Origin: Siphonodentalium dalli
Taxonomy: Eukaryota; Mollusca; Scaphopoda; Gadilida; Siphonodentaliidae
Direction: 5' to 3'
NCBI GenBank assembly: GCA_032622095.1
Contig: CP136061.1
Location: 238,624,609 to 238,688,608 of the forward strand
DNA length: 64,000 bases
Shown one piece after another: positions 53,893 through 64,000 of this stretch. Each line of letters begins with the position of its first letter. Position 1 is the stretch's first letter. The position numbers and the translations under genes are program-made. Under the pieces are notes generated by a model. The model had not been told where the DNA came from and did no database searches. It saw nothing but the letters and a program-made list of their open reading frames with translations.

Positions 53893-54141
53893 CACCGTTT
53901 GTGTATAGATGGCTTGTTATTGTGATGGCTATCATAGTGATGGCTATCACCTTAATCTTCTAGAGATGAAAATTGTTTTTTCAAACAAAATGAATTTACC
54001 AAATATCTAGAGCACTTAATTATTGCAAGCATAGGTTAGTTGGGAAAAGATTCAAAATGACACTTTTCAACAAATTGAAATTTTCTATATAGTTCAAAAG
54101 AGTACCGGTTTACTCAAGAAATTAATCGGTGGCATCCAGCC

Positions 54142-55427
54142 CAAGTCTGAGTTTAGTGTGCCTGTCATTTTCAGAATTAGGTCCCCTGAGGGTGAATTTA
54201 GTGACGCTATCCAGCATAATGGGCTAGCATCACTAAATTTACCCTCTGTGGACCTCATTCTAATTAGGCCTCATCTTCTCCTGAAAGCTTCTTCATTATC
54301 AAATTTCTATAGAAACTTCTTCACATACCGTAGATTCTATTTCTTTTCTAGATTAGTTTCTCTATATCCGCAAATTGGCAGATGACTAGACCCCGAAGCC
54401 ACGACAAATAGTTTTCATGGCTGGCTCAACCGATTTTCGTGGCTGGTTAGCTAGCTAAGCCGGCTCAGTCACGACGTTCGTGGCTGACGAAATATGGCGG
54501 CTGAGCCGGCTGAGATGTTGTCATTCAGTGTATTCTCGTTTCCGAAATGTTCCTAATCCCCTGTTACCGGTTATAGACGCCGTTTTTTTAGCGTTTGTGG
54601 TGAACCCGTAGAATTCCAGACCACACGTAATCTTTCGATGTTGGGCTTTTCCATGCAGTATGGCGAAAATTCACGAAGGACTGGTATGGATATACTATGT
54701 AGTTTCCCATCTAATCGGTATAAGTAGTTACATTTGGGACTTCTGTCGACTTCAGACTGCTACCATCACTGCCATCTTGCGATATATGCATGCATCATTG
54801 AATGATGAACCTGATAGTAATGATATATAATATTTCAAACTATTTTCTATTCTTATGTGTAATATATATTGACAAATGCCAGCGATGTCCGAGACTGGGT
54901 GTTGTCGATATAAACAATTTATATTTTAACCCTTTCAATACCGAATGGATGCGCCCATTCAGTTATATGAAAGCATGCATTGGGGTAGTCTATTCCACAC
55001 TAAGGGGCCCGGTGTTCTGATGCGAGTATATGCCAATATTAGGAAATGCGGTTTAGTTCTTTGCGATTCACAGTACAGTTGTGATTGACATATAAGCCCA
55101 TGCACATGGCTCAGCCATTTTACAATTCTGGTGGCGGAGATTTTTAAATGTGGCTGGCGTTAGAGATAATATGGCTGGCGACGGCTTGTGGCCAATATGG
55201 CTGGCGGCGGCGTGCGATGGCGGCTTCGGGCTCTACAGATGACACATTGCATAATCGAGGTTCCCAATGGGTGTACATCACAATATTCACCATTTGGGAA
55301 CTTCAATCTGAGTATGTCCCCCAGAGGGTGAATTTGGTGATTCTAGCACGCTATGCTGTATAACATCATTAAATTCACCCTCTGGGGACCTCATTCTGCA
55401 ATGACAGGCACACTAAACTCAGGCTTG
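54142..55427. mobile_element. Family A long MITE with perfect 8-bp TSD, split by an 849-bp element
   Basis: CAAGTCTGAGTTTAGTGTG to CACTAAACTCAGGCTTG. The octamer ATCCAGCC is duplicated at 54134-54141 and 55428-55435. The internal block is interrupted inside CAGATGACACATTG. The start of the second arm is partly deleted. Confidence 0.94.
54387..55235. mobile_element. 849-bp TIR element with perfect 8-bp TSD (TAGACCCCGAAGCC ends)
   Basis: The left end is TAGACCCCGAAGCC and the right end is the inverse GGCTTCGGGCTCTA. CAGATGAC is duplicated at 54379-54386 and 55236-55243. Both subterminal regions are rich in TGGCTGG(C)/GCCGGCT words. A TTAACCCTTTCAATACCG segment at 54936 hints at a partial TTAA element within. 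An 8-bp TSD suggests hAT-like; the family is not seen elsewhere here. Non-coding. Confidence 0.82.
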
Positions 55428-55446
55428 ATCCAGCCTTTCAATTTGC

Positions 55447-57080
55447 CAGGCCTCAAAATATGGTGCTGGACATTTTCAGAATGGGGTCCCCATAGGTTGA
55501 AACTAGTGATGCTTGTATACCTGCCCAATGGGCTAGCATCTCCACATTCATCCTCTGGGGACCTCATTTTGCATGGTCTTATCTGTTATCAGGTCTGGCA
55601 AATGTGAGAATACAGCTACAATAGCTGTATTCAGCTAACCTAGCTGTATTCAGCTATATATTATACTCTCAAAGCGGCTGTTTTTCGATAATAAACTAGA
55701 AGCGCTAATTTGCGCATCAAAATTAGGCTACCCTATTCTCCGGTCACCCTCAACCAAATCAAAATCGTCGCTTGTGTTCTGACAAAGTGTTGCCTTTTGT
55801 CGGCACGACGATGGTGATTATGTGTGAAAACTTACTACGGCGGTCGATGTCGGTCATAACGGTTAATAACTCTCTTATGCAATGCGGAATACCTTGAAAA
55901 ATACATTAAATACAATATTTATCACCGAAGATGGAACATCTTAATCATTCCCGGAAGTATCAATATGATGCTGCTAAAACTCAGTTTGGTTGGTGCGTTA
56001 AAACAGGTAAAAAGGGGAACATCTCTAGCCAGAGTTTAACCGAGCGAGTTCCACTCACTGCTTGAGCTGATTCTCTCCAAAAATACGGAAACGCATATAT
56101 GTATGTCGAATCGCGAAAATACAAATACCAATGTTATGTTTAGTAAGTTTTCACACATTATATATTTTCCCGCCAAAACAGATTGAATAGTTCTGACTCG
56201 CTAATGACCAGGACTTCATGTTTGAAATACTTCAGAAATTATATAAGTCGCATTTTCATTTCAGTTGTCCCTATGTTGTGCCATACATTTGCAATATGCC
56301 GCACAATATCTGTATATACCGTTATGAATAGTTACCAGTATCGCTCACAAACCGCTAGTGGTATGTAATTCTAAATGCTCGATATAGGTACACCATTCTA
56401 ACGCCCCCTACCGGTTTAGCATCGGGAAGAAGTAAACGAGTGTTTGGAATGAATTTGATCTTTATTTTATAAGTTAGTTAATGAATGCATTTGCAGAAAA
56501 TAGTCCCCAGAATATTTACTGACATCGACCACCGTAGTAAGTTTTCACACAAAATCAGAATTGCCGTGTCGACAAAAGGCAACACTTTGTCAGAACATAA
56601 GCGACAATTTTGATTTGGTTAAGGGTGACCGGAGAATATGGTAGCCTAATTTTGATGCGCAAATTAGCGCTTCTAGTTTATTATTGAAAAACAGCCGGTT
56701 TGAGAGTATAATTTATAGCTGAATACAGCTAGGTTAGCTGAATACAGCTATTGTAGCTGTATTCTCACATTTGCCAGACCTGGTTATGGGAGACCTAGAC
56801 TCAGAATTAAGTTTCCAGATGGTGAAGATGTTGATGTGTACCCATTGAGTATCTCGACTATGGATTGTGTCCTCTGCCAATTTGGGGATATAGAGAAACT
56901 AAACCAAAAAAGATAAAGAAACTTTCTAAAAAATACTTTCCAGAGAAGATGGGGCTTAGCAAAATGTGGTCTCCAGAGGGTGAATTTAGTGATGATAGCC
57001 TGCACAGCGGGGTTGCGTCACCTAATTCATCCTATGGGGACCTCATTCTGCAAATGTCCTGCACTATATATTGAGGCCTG
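55447..57080. mobile_element. Family A relative with CAGGCCTC ends, split by a foldback element
   Basis: The ends are CAGGCCTCAAAATATGGTGC and its inverse (GCACTATATATTGAGGCCTG). The arms and the internal block (CCAATTTGGGGATATAGAGA) are of family A but more diverged than others, so it looks older. No matching octamers flank it. The block is interrupted at TCTGTTATGGGAGAC. Confidence 0.82.
55590..56782. mobile_element. 1.19-kb foldback element with ~270-bp inverted arms and 5-bp TSD
   Basis: CAGGTCTGGCAAATGTGAGA at the left is mirrored at the right. Arms extend to ~55865 and from ~56510, sharing TAGCTGTATTCAGCTA units, CGCTAATTTGCGCATCAAAA and GACAAAGTGTTGCCTTTTGT. GTTAT is duplicated at 55585-55589 and 56783-56787. 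The 640-bp middle is unrelated to the arms and non-coding. The superfamily is not assigned. Confidence 0.82.
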
Positions 57081-57602
57081 TAGCCAGCTGTGAGGAAGAG
57101 GAAGTGAGATTTCTTTGAAGGTGGAAAAATTTCACTTCATTCCCATCTTAAACGGCAGAAACGTGCATGCCAACAAATCTTTGATTATCCCGGAGGTTTT
57201 TACCCACCTGATAGGACTCTTCTCAGATTTTAAGGACATTGAATCATAGCGTAACATCAACAGTGGATGATTGTTCAATAAAGATATCGCTGTGAGAACA
57301 CAACAGACCCCAGACTGCCTGTACCTTCCCAGTCGCTTTGTGGTAGCAATGATTTGCGTAGAGATGACGTAAAACTAACTATTGATATGAAATACTGCCT
57401 TTCTGTTCACTTTTCTTCCCACTCTACAGTGCTTCTCATAGCAATTATATCTATACTATAATATTCCTCAAGTACAGTGCAGGCCAGAATACAATGCTAT
57501 TAGGCTATACTACAAAGAATACACCTGAAGATAAATGTTTGCAGGTGGAAGTAATATCTAGTGAGAATTAATTTCTTGTTGAAACTCTATTATACATTTA
57601 GT
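57081..57602. other. No recognisable feature
   Basis: Unique-looking, no repeat or supported frame. Confidence 0.5.
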
Positions 57603-57690
57603 TTAACCGTTTCATGATGGGAGCTGCAGCAATAAAGATCCTGTGCCAGTGCATTCTCTTATAAATGCGAGTCTCCCATAGGGAGAATTC
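57603..57690 (+). repeat. Family F TTAA MITE, left fragment
   Basis: TTAACCGTTTCATGATGGGA, GCAGCAATAAAGATCC and half of the first hairpin (CAGTGCATTCTCTTATAAAT), ending at GGGAGAATTCATAGG. Confidence 0.8.
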
Positions 57691-57743
57691 ATAGGTCACC
57701 GTAAAGTTAATATTGGCTATTCACCTGGATCGTTAATATGTTA

Positions 57744-57883
57744 CAGTAATGCTCTAAGTAATCAAATTGTATCTCGGGGAGAGCTTTCCGATGAATAGCA
57801 ACAAGCCATATTTCCGAGTAAATCCTGAAAAGTTACCCATAATTCTGCTGTGGTTAAGAAGTCGATTACTTAGAGCATTACTG
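57744..57883. mobile_element. Family C MITE, arm-matched variant, left arm deleted
   Basis: The termini CAGTAATGCTCTAAGTAATC and GATTACTTAGAGCATTACTG are perfect inverses of each other but both differ from the family (GCCCTAAATAATC) at the same two places. Most of the left arm is missing. Confidence 0.9.
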
Positions 57884-57963
57884 TACACGTTATTGTTTTT
57901 CCATAATTCTATTGTTTTGACACACTTTCCTATTCGTTTCCACTTGATCAAGCCTTTACCCGA

Positions 57964-58211
57964 TTAACCCTTTCATGATGGGAGCATTAAATATTATGTG
58001 CCAGTGCATTCTCTTATATATGCGAGTCACCCATAGGGAGCCTCGTATATATAAGAGAATGCACTGGCTTACAAATTTTCAGGAATATTGTCAGGACAAT
58101 GTATTCTCATATACATGTATATGTGAGGCTCCCTATATATAAGCATATATATATAAGAGAATGCATTGACGCACGGTTTTTCGCAGGATGCTCCAGTCAT
58201 GGAAGGGTTAA
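57964..58211 (+). mobile_element. Family F TTAA MITE with hairpin cassette
   Basis: TTAACCCTTTCATGATGGGA at the left, GCTCCAGTCATGGAAGGG and TTAA at the right. Its right TTAA (58208-58211) is also the left TTAA of the next element. Confidence 0.85.
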
Positions 58212-58694
58212 CCCTTTGAACCCTGATGCCGCACAGTGATCAAAACCCTGATGAGGGCTCCCCGTGGTATTTTCCCATAAATTAGATCGTGTCTTTGCAC
58301 ATGATTTTGGTTATGTTTAAATTGAGAGAAACTTTACAGGTTTATCCCCCATGGATCACTGATCATTATCGGATCGGGAGACTTACATGTATGTCACGCA
58401 GCAACTCCTTGGTAACAGTTGCTAGGCAACTACCTGGAATTGACTGGAAAATGCAATTATAGCTTATATAGCATCGTAACGCAAGGCCAGTGATTGCATT
58501 TTCGGTACAGGTAATACCATGATGTGAAATTTTAGATATACCTGACCATAAGAGTGAACCAAATGTCTTATTTAAGGATAACAACGGTTGCTAAGCAAAT
58601 ACCACAAATGATCGAATGACTCCATTGCACTAACCTTTTAGTAGTATTTTTACCTTAAAAACGCATGTTTTTGTGTGAAATATAGCCTATGCTA

Positions 58695-60100
58695 TGTGCA
58701 TATATTCCTACCCGATACTAGTGGGTAACCATTCCATATACACGCCCTGGCCACGACTGACATGTATATGGGGCCATTTGCATGCAAATGTATATTCGTG
58801 GGTTTGTCCAAGCCTTGAAATAATTATTGTCACGGTGCCTGTCAAAATGACAGACACCAAATGGATGGTGGCTGTCATTTTCTGGGCGGTGTCTGTCAAT
58901 ATTATGTGCTGTCAATTGTTCTCATATCTTATTTTTATGCAATAAATAATGCTGCAATACCATGTAAAATAATCTTCTGTGACCTTAAAAAGTGACTCTC
59001 AGTGCTACTGCTACCATCATGCTTTGTTTTTAATAGAAATTTGTCAATCCATCAACCCAAGATCTATTAAAGTCCTTTCGAATTTCGATTTCCTTGACTT
59101 CGGAGATGCAGTATTTGCATTTTAAAGTGGATAATAACCCCCTTCTTGTCTGCATCAAATTTAATTTGCAACCACAGAATAAGGTTGTGCTCCAGCAATT
59201 CGGAAATACATTTGTGAACTGTGGTTACTTTTACTATTCGACCAGTGATCCCCCGTTTCATTATTTCATTTCATTAAATACTGCTTTAAACTTCCATACA
59301 TCTATCGTACTGCTAGACAAGGAGTACAGGCATTTTTTGTTTCTTAATTCTTATTTTAAAAATCGTATAAACGACCTTGATTAAAAACGGAAGTGTTAAA
59401 AGGTGAACAATAAGTATACGAACCGCACTTAAAACGAAACAAAACTTCGGAGTCGCTGACGCGATTAAAGAACAACGCGATTTCTGATACAGTCATAAGA
59501 AACTACACGATACATTCACGTATCTAATGGTTTTTGTTCTATCCAGATTTGCAAAGAAGCAAAAATAACTTGACAGAAATGTCTTATTCAGTTATATTTT
59601 ATCTGATGGGAGTAGAAATATGCTGTCGGACAAAATGTCCGACCAGACGCAAATTGTGTCGGTCAAAGCTGTTTTGGTGACTGTCATTGACCGTGACCGA
59701 CCACTTATTTCAAGCCTTGGGTTTGTCATGCATAAGTACGCTATAAACCATTTATTTCTTATTGCGCTGCTCTGCGCATGCATGAATAAATCAATTTGAG
59801 ATGCGATTGACCCTTCCCCATATGTGGCAGAACACTGGTTAATATACATGGGGGGGGGGTATTTTAAACTGAAACTATTTGATTAAATGATGTCTGTTCT
59901 ACAAACATGACACTATATGCCGTAAATTTATCGACACAGTTCACTTAAAACATTGTATTTGCTTTGTAGATTATATGATATGCGCATGCGCATATATTTT
60001 TACCCGATACTGGCGGTCAACCAGTCCATACACACCATAGGCAACACTGACATATGACATATCTCGGTGCCATTTAAATATAAATCAGTGGGTTTGATGC
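58695..60100 (+). repeat. Diverged ~110-bp direct duplication, one copy carrying the 911-bp insertion
   Basis: 58698-58808 and 59988-60096 share GCATATATT(C/T)(C/T)TACCCGATACT, a GTCAACCA(T/G)TCCATA-like block, ACTGACAT and GTGGGTTTG. The first copy is interrupted exactly after GGGTTTGTC by the 911-bp element; the second continues uninterrupted. Confidence 0.7.
58809..59719. mobile_element. 911-bp hAT-like element with perfect 8-bp TSD, related by ends to family A
   Basis: CAAGCCTTGAAATAATTATT at the left and TTATTTCAAG(C)CTTG at the right (one mismatch in the 15-bp TIR). GGTTTGTC is duplicated at 58801-58808 and 59720-59727. The subterminal parts hold GTGCCTGTCAAAATGACAGA and GTGACTGTCATTGACCGTGA, GACAGACA/TGTCGGT-type words. 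A 96-codon frame (59094-59384) is not recognised. It shares its terminal 13 bases with family A but has a different interior. Confidence 0.85.
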
Positions 60101-60213
60101 TGGTTATACTATGTATAAATTTGCTATCAACTCATGTCTTACTGCACCGAAATATCGGTGTTACAGGATATGGTCACCGTTCGTTTGCACTGTTTACGGA
60201 TTCAAAGGGTTAA

Positions 60214-60672
60214 GGAATATAACTTTCCAATGTATAGTTTAGGGGAAAGCATTCACAAATCAAGGGGTTTAATCCATGTTTTCTTTATATTTTCAGGTAA
60301 GTCAGATGTATGCTTTTCACACAATAAGGAAAATGACGAGTAAGCTGTTTTATTCACACTATACACAGTAGACAGTTATTCATATTATTCAGCAGAGGGT
60401 ACCGTATGTAAATATTCAACATTAAGATTCATGTGACTGGAATGATTTTACCATGTAATTGCCCCTGATATATTTCCCAGGGTATTACTGAAATCACTAC
60501 TACATGTATCTGTCTATGTCTGTGTCTCCATCCCAGACTGTTTCTCCTAATTTCTACAAGAGTTTTCTATCTTATCAATATTCACCTCTGTGGCAGCACT
60601 GATTTTTACAAGATTTTTGTAAATTCAGAGAAATGCAACTACAAAAACGATTTTGGCAACTGATGCACTGCC
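60214..60672. other. No recognisable feature
   Basis: Short frames only. Confidence 0.5.
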
Positions 60673-61069
60673 TTAACCCTTTCAGTGCCACGGGCCGTAA
60701 AAAAATATTTGTTTTTTTTGTTTTGTTTTTTTAGATTTGTTTTTGGGTTGAATTATTTTGGGGTATGCTTAAGCATGCTATAGTGAATTTAAAAACAAAC
60801 TGGATAAAACCTTAGGGGCATGTTATAACTCAAAACTATCACCAAGTATTCATAGTAATAATTTTGATGCCCATGAAAAATGTAAGTTTCCCTGGCACTA
60901 AACCTGCAAAATAAGTCTGCACTGAAAGAGAGTAGAATATAAGAAAAATTATAAAATTGTAAAAAATAATAACAAATGATGAAAAATTGTTAGGCCAATG
61001 CATTCTCTTATATATGCGAGGCGACCTATGGGTTGATACAAAAATCAGACCTGGCACTGAAAGGGTTAA
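60673..61069 (-). mobile_element. Family D'-like TTAA element, long diverged form
   Basis: TTAACCCTTTCAGTGCCACG at the left and CTGGCACTGAAAGGGTTAA at the right. On the right side one half of the cassette hairpin remains (CCAATGCATTCTCTTATATA, GCGAGGCGACCTATGGG). The left half contains ~170 bp not seen in other D' copies. Confidence 0.8.
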
Positions 61070-61240
61070 CAGTGAATTCAATTGTTTTATACAATACGAG
61101 TTGCATGTTTCCCTCGCATTAATTCCGTGATATTATTAGATTAATTTAAAGACAGATTGTGTTTCTCTATGATATCTTAAGTACTAATTAGTGAAATGTA
61201 TTTGGTATATCGGAACTTAGCGGTTTAAGTGACACAGGTC

Positions 61241-61703
61241 CAAGCCTGGATATAGTGTTTTTGACATTCACACAATGAGATTCCCAGGGGGTGAATTTAG
61301 TGATGCTATCCCGCACGATAGGCTAGCATCACCAAACTCACCCTCTGGGGACCTCATTCTGCTTAGGCCTCAACTGCTATGGGAGACCTAGGGTCAGATT
61401 GAAGTTACCCAGTTGAAGTTGATGATTTTCTCCCATTAGTCACCTCCATTATGCAATTTAACTTCTGCAAATTAAAGGATATATACATGTAACTGAACAG
61501 AATGGGGGGGGGAAGCGACTAAAACAATTTTAATTAGAGACTATAGATACCCAGTACTTCCCAGAAAAGGCCTAAGCAGAATGAGGTCTCCAGAGGGTGA
61601 ATTTTGTGATGCTAGCCTGCTGTGCGGGGTAGCACCACTAAATTCACCCTCTGGGGACCTCATTCTATTAATGTCAGACACACTACATATTTATCCAGCT
61701 TTG
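61241..61703. mobile_element. Family A long MITE with near-perfect TSD
   Basis: CAAGCCTGGATATAGTGTTT at the left; TATTTATCCAGCTTTG at the right. Flanking octamers CACAGGTC (61233-61240) and TACAGGTC (61704-61711) match 7 of 8. A G run in the internal block (61505) is local. Arms and block are complete. Confidence 0.9.
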
Positions 61704-61785
61704 TACAGGTCATGTTTGAATATGGCTACAGTGTACTCGGACTATGAAATTTTATGCCACTATTGTCATGATTCCATCAAAAGAG

Positions 61786-61812
61786 GCCCGGGGGGGGGGG
61801 GGGGGGGGGGGG
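61786..61812 (+). repeat. Poly-G tract at the border of a family A copy
   Basis: GGCCCG is followed by ~23 Gs ending directly at the MITE terminus. The sequence beyond the other end starts CCCGGTGG. Confidence 0.95.
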
Positions 61813-62065
61813 CAAGCCTTGAAATAGTGTGTCTGTCATTTGCAGAATGAGGTCCCCAGAGGGTGAATTTAGTGATGCTACCCTGCACAGTGGGCTAGCA
61901 TCACCAAATTCACCTCTGGGGACCTCATTCTGCTTACAACTCAGCAGAATGAGGTTCCCAGAGGGTGAATTTAGTGATGCTACCCCGCATAGTGGGCTAG
62001 CATCACCAAATTCACCCTCTGGGGACCTCATTCTGCAAATGACAGGCACACTATTTCAAGGCTTG
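61813..62065. mobile_element. Family A short MITE next to poly-G
   Basis: A 253-bp palindrome from CAAGCCTTGAAATAGTGTG to CACTATTTCAAGGCTTG. The expected TSD may be CCCGG(T/G)GG, with the left copy expanded into the poly-G tract. Confidence 0.92.
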
Positions 62066-63459
62066 CCCGGTGGATCAATTGGTAAGGTTCGCAATGTCAC
62101 GGTATGGCATAGCAGTTGAAACAATGATAAACCCCATTAAACCAAATCAGGAAAGTTTCAAAATTTCACGAAGAAGACTCCCAGCCTTAAAAAGTCATTA
62201 AAAATATACATGTGTATTACGATTTTTCACTTCGTTTCACAAGGGTTAATTTTGCTGCGAATCTGAAAAATTAACTGAACTAAAGAAACATTGAATCAAG
62301 CATTTAACTTTGGTACATGTAAGTGGGGAACTATGAGATGAGTCTATATAAGGCTATATTCCGAAAGCTGAGACCGGATTTAACAATTTTTTAGGTAAAA
62401 AAGGTTTGGGTATTTTTGGACTCAATGGGAACCAGCGAATAAAAAATCCATTTTTGCATGAATCGTCATGGCTCACACATTTTGCATCAATTTGATGATA
62501 TTGTAACTCATTCTGCACAAATATATGTATTAGACATGCTTGGTTTGTTAGTATTCCCAAAGTTAAAAATCTTCTCAGTAATTCTAAAAAATACACCTCT
62601 TATTAAAAACCATAGATATGGTTTTCGCAGACAAAAACAGCCAATCGGTTTAAGGTTTTCTGATTCATTGATTATAACTGCTTTCATTAATAACCCACTA
62701 ACTTTTTTACCTAAAAAAATTATGATAATATCTGATTCTCGGTTATTATTGGAAAAGACCTGGAAAGTTATTGAAATTTATCCATTTGACGCCTTGGAAA
62801 TTTTTTGAAATGTTATGTAGTTTTCCATCTGGCTGAATATATGTTCCCTGACCTCAGAACACTATAGGTCACTCTGTAAATTAAGCAGATCAAGGAATCA
62901 ATGAAACCATTATTCCTGAAGGTTTCATGCTTTTAGAAGAAATATTTCATGTCTAGGAAAGGAAATTACTTTGTGAGCTTACAGTAATGGTATTAAGTGA
63001 GTGAAACCCACGTCTTCCTGATCTCTTAGGCCATCAAAGCAGTCGAAGAATCACATCACCCTCATTCCTGAGCTTGATAAATTTGTTGGAATATTATTCC
63101 ATGTGTCACGAAAATACCTCAATCAGAACATGCTCAATAATCAAGAAAAAGAGAAACGCATTGAATATCTTGTGGATGTCAATCAATATGTAAAGTAAAT
63201 CTATAGGTCATATGAGGCGTCATAAACATGTGTTTTGTCAGTCAAAATGCCCTGAAATGTCAGACAGCAATGCTGAAGTTCAGTACGTATACACTTCACA
63301 TTGGCCGATTTATGGGCCGTTGGGACCCAGACCATTTACAGATTAGTCTTGTCTGTCATATACTTTGTATACATGTACATGTCCCCCCTTTTCTTGTACC
63401 ATCCACGCATTGATGTCCTGCTTTTATCATGTGAGGAAATTCATACAACAGAATACTTC
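62066..63459. other. No supported gene; weak inverted repeat
   Basis: AATTTTTTAGGTAAAAAAGGTT at ~62383 is inverted at ~62700-62725 (ACTTTTTTACCTAAAAAAAT), so a ~340-bp element is possible. A 116-codon plus frame (62458-62808) covers it but shows no family features. Nothing is seen in 62.8-63.4 kb. Confidence 0.4.
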
Positions 63460-63460
63460 T

Positions 63461-63828
63461 AAGGCGACACCAATTTTAAGTCTGTTTATGAACATGTGGG
63501 GAGAAAAAAAGTAGATGCAGGAGGGAAAAAAATAAAAATAAAAAAATTGTCCCCCCAATTTATATCAAGTAAATCGTGGAATTTTACATAAATTTTACAA
63601 AAATTGTGAAAAAATGTTTTTGAATGAAATTCTGAAGACATTTCTTGTCATGAAATACATGAAAATACGGATCTGTAAATAATCATAAGCAGAACCGGAT
63701 GCGACAGCACATGAAAATCAGTACACGTGTACAAAAATTTGGGAGAAAAAAGTTTTTTTTTTTTTCATGAAATGGAAAAAAAGTTGTAGGAGGTGTTCGT
63801 AAACCAGACTTAAACATTGGTGTCGCCT
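63461..63828. mobile_element. 368-bp MITE with AGGCGACACCAAT ends
   Basis: AAGGCGACACCAATTTTAAG and its inverse near 63810-63828 (TTAAACATTGGTGTCGCCT) extend inward to TTCGTAAACCAGACT / AGTCTGTTTATGAAC. The interior is A-rich and non-coding. The TSD is not clear. Single copy here. Confidence 0.75.
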
Positions 63829-63884
63829 AACTATGTTTTAAGTCATTATTCTTTCACTAAGCCCAGGTTGATGTATGTTTGTTA

Positions 63885-63922
63885 GTATCACCAAATTCAC
63901 TCTCTGGGAACCTCATTTTGTT
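63885..63922. repeat. Family A arm fragment
   Basis: ATCACCAAATTCACTCTCTG followed by GGAACCTCATTTTG is one side of a family A arm; the rest is absent. Confidence 0.75.
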
Positions 63923-64000
63923 GGGAATCTAAATATCGTATTGATACAATGCCGAGTTGTTCAAAGTGTTTTCTGGGTCTGTGTGAAGACGTATACTCTG

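Larger units (their letters stand above)
58208..60213. mobile_element. 2.0-kb TTAA element hosting a hAT-like insertion
   Basis: TTAACCCTTTGAACCCTGAT at the left; GGATTCAAAGGGTTAA at the right, a TIR of ~16 bp with one mismatch, TTAA both sides. It is ~1.1 kb without the nested element at 58809-59719. A CAGTTGCTAGGCAAC palindrome-like segment lies at ~58418. Non-coding, piggyBac-like by ends. Confidence 0.65.

Noticed and set aside
59094-59384. 96-codon frame in the 911-bp hAT-like element as a transposase
   Set aside because: It lacks any hAT dimerisation or zinc-finger features and is far too short; the element is treated as non-autonomous.
62458-62808. 116-codon plus-strand frame as a gene
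   Set aside because: It lies over a weak inverted repeat, has a composition typical of AT-rich non-coding DNA here, and shows no recognised motif.

Overview
This window reads as animal nuclear DNA, AT-rich and almost without open frames: the longest is 159 codons and it is itself a transposon remnant. I could not support any host protein-coding gene, rRNA gene or functional tRNA gene. Elements with a (GTCC/ACGG)n tract next to ~165-175-bp core repeats and a hairpin end, of the pearl or Helentron-associated type described in bivalves, together with Penelope-like and DIRS-like remnants, tRNA-headed SINEs and a very high density of palindromic MITEs, suggest a marine invertebrate, most likely a mollusc. 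That assignment is inference. The palindromic word ACATGTA is conspicuously frequent.

Most of the window is layered DNA transposons. Seven groups dominate. (A) hAT-like palindromic MITEs (termini CAAGCCTTGAAATAGTG, or CAAGTCTGAGTTTAGTG in longer copies) have 8-bp target-site duplications (TSDs), several of them perfect. (C) ~210-bp palindromes (CAGTAATGCCCTAAATAATC) sit at TA. (D, D', F) TTAA-flanked piggyBac-like MITEs (CCCTTT termini) carry a shared hairpin cassette (CCTGTGCCAATGCATTC...). (E) One 510-bp element has 9-bp TSDs. (H) Pearl-like core-repeat elements occur at 5.5, 6.8, 37.8 and 45.2 kb. There are several single-copy inverted-repeat elements, and two SINEs near 41.6 and 47.7 kb.

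Coding remnants all belong to mobile elements. A decayed DIRS-like tyrosine-recombinase retrotransposon on the minus strand (19.19-25.28 kb) keeps recognisable recombinase, RNase H, RT and probable gag stretches plus the family's inverted termini and internal complementary region. It lies inside a palindromic MITE and is itself invaded by later elements. A Penelope-like fragment lies at 32.46-32.93 kb (+). A Harbinger-like transposase N-terminal fragment lies at 44.6-45.1 kb (+) inside an element with long inverted ends. A weak OTU-protease-like fragment lies at 39.6-39.85 kb (+).

Region by region: 0-7 kb holds MITEs, a five-copy ~160-bp tandem array and pearl-like elements. 7.7-18.3 kb holds TA and TTAA MITEs and a 1.7-kb inverted-repeat element. 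18.9-25.4 kb is the DIRS nest. 25.4-28.6 kb is the emptiest stretch. 28.6-33.3 kb holds hAT-like MITEs and the Penelope remnant. 33.9-36.6 kb is a clean three-layer nest. 37-48 kb holds TTAA MITEs, SINEs and the Harbinger-like element. 48-64 kb is dense in hAT-like and TTAA elements, including nests at 54.1-55.4, 55.4-57.1 and 58.2-60.2 kb. Because the insertions are nested and several TSDs survive, their relative order can be read, which is the main biological content of the window.
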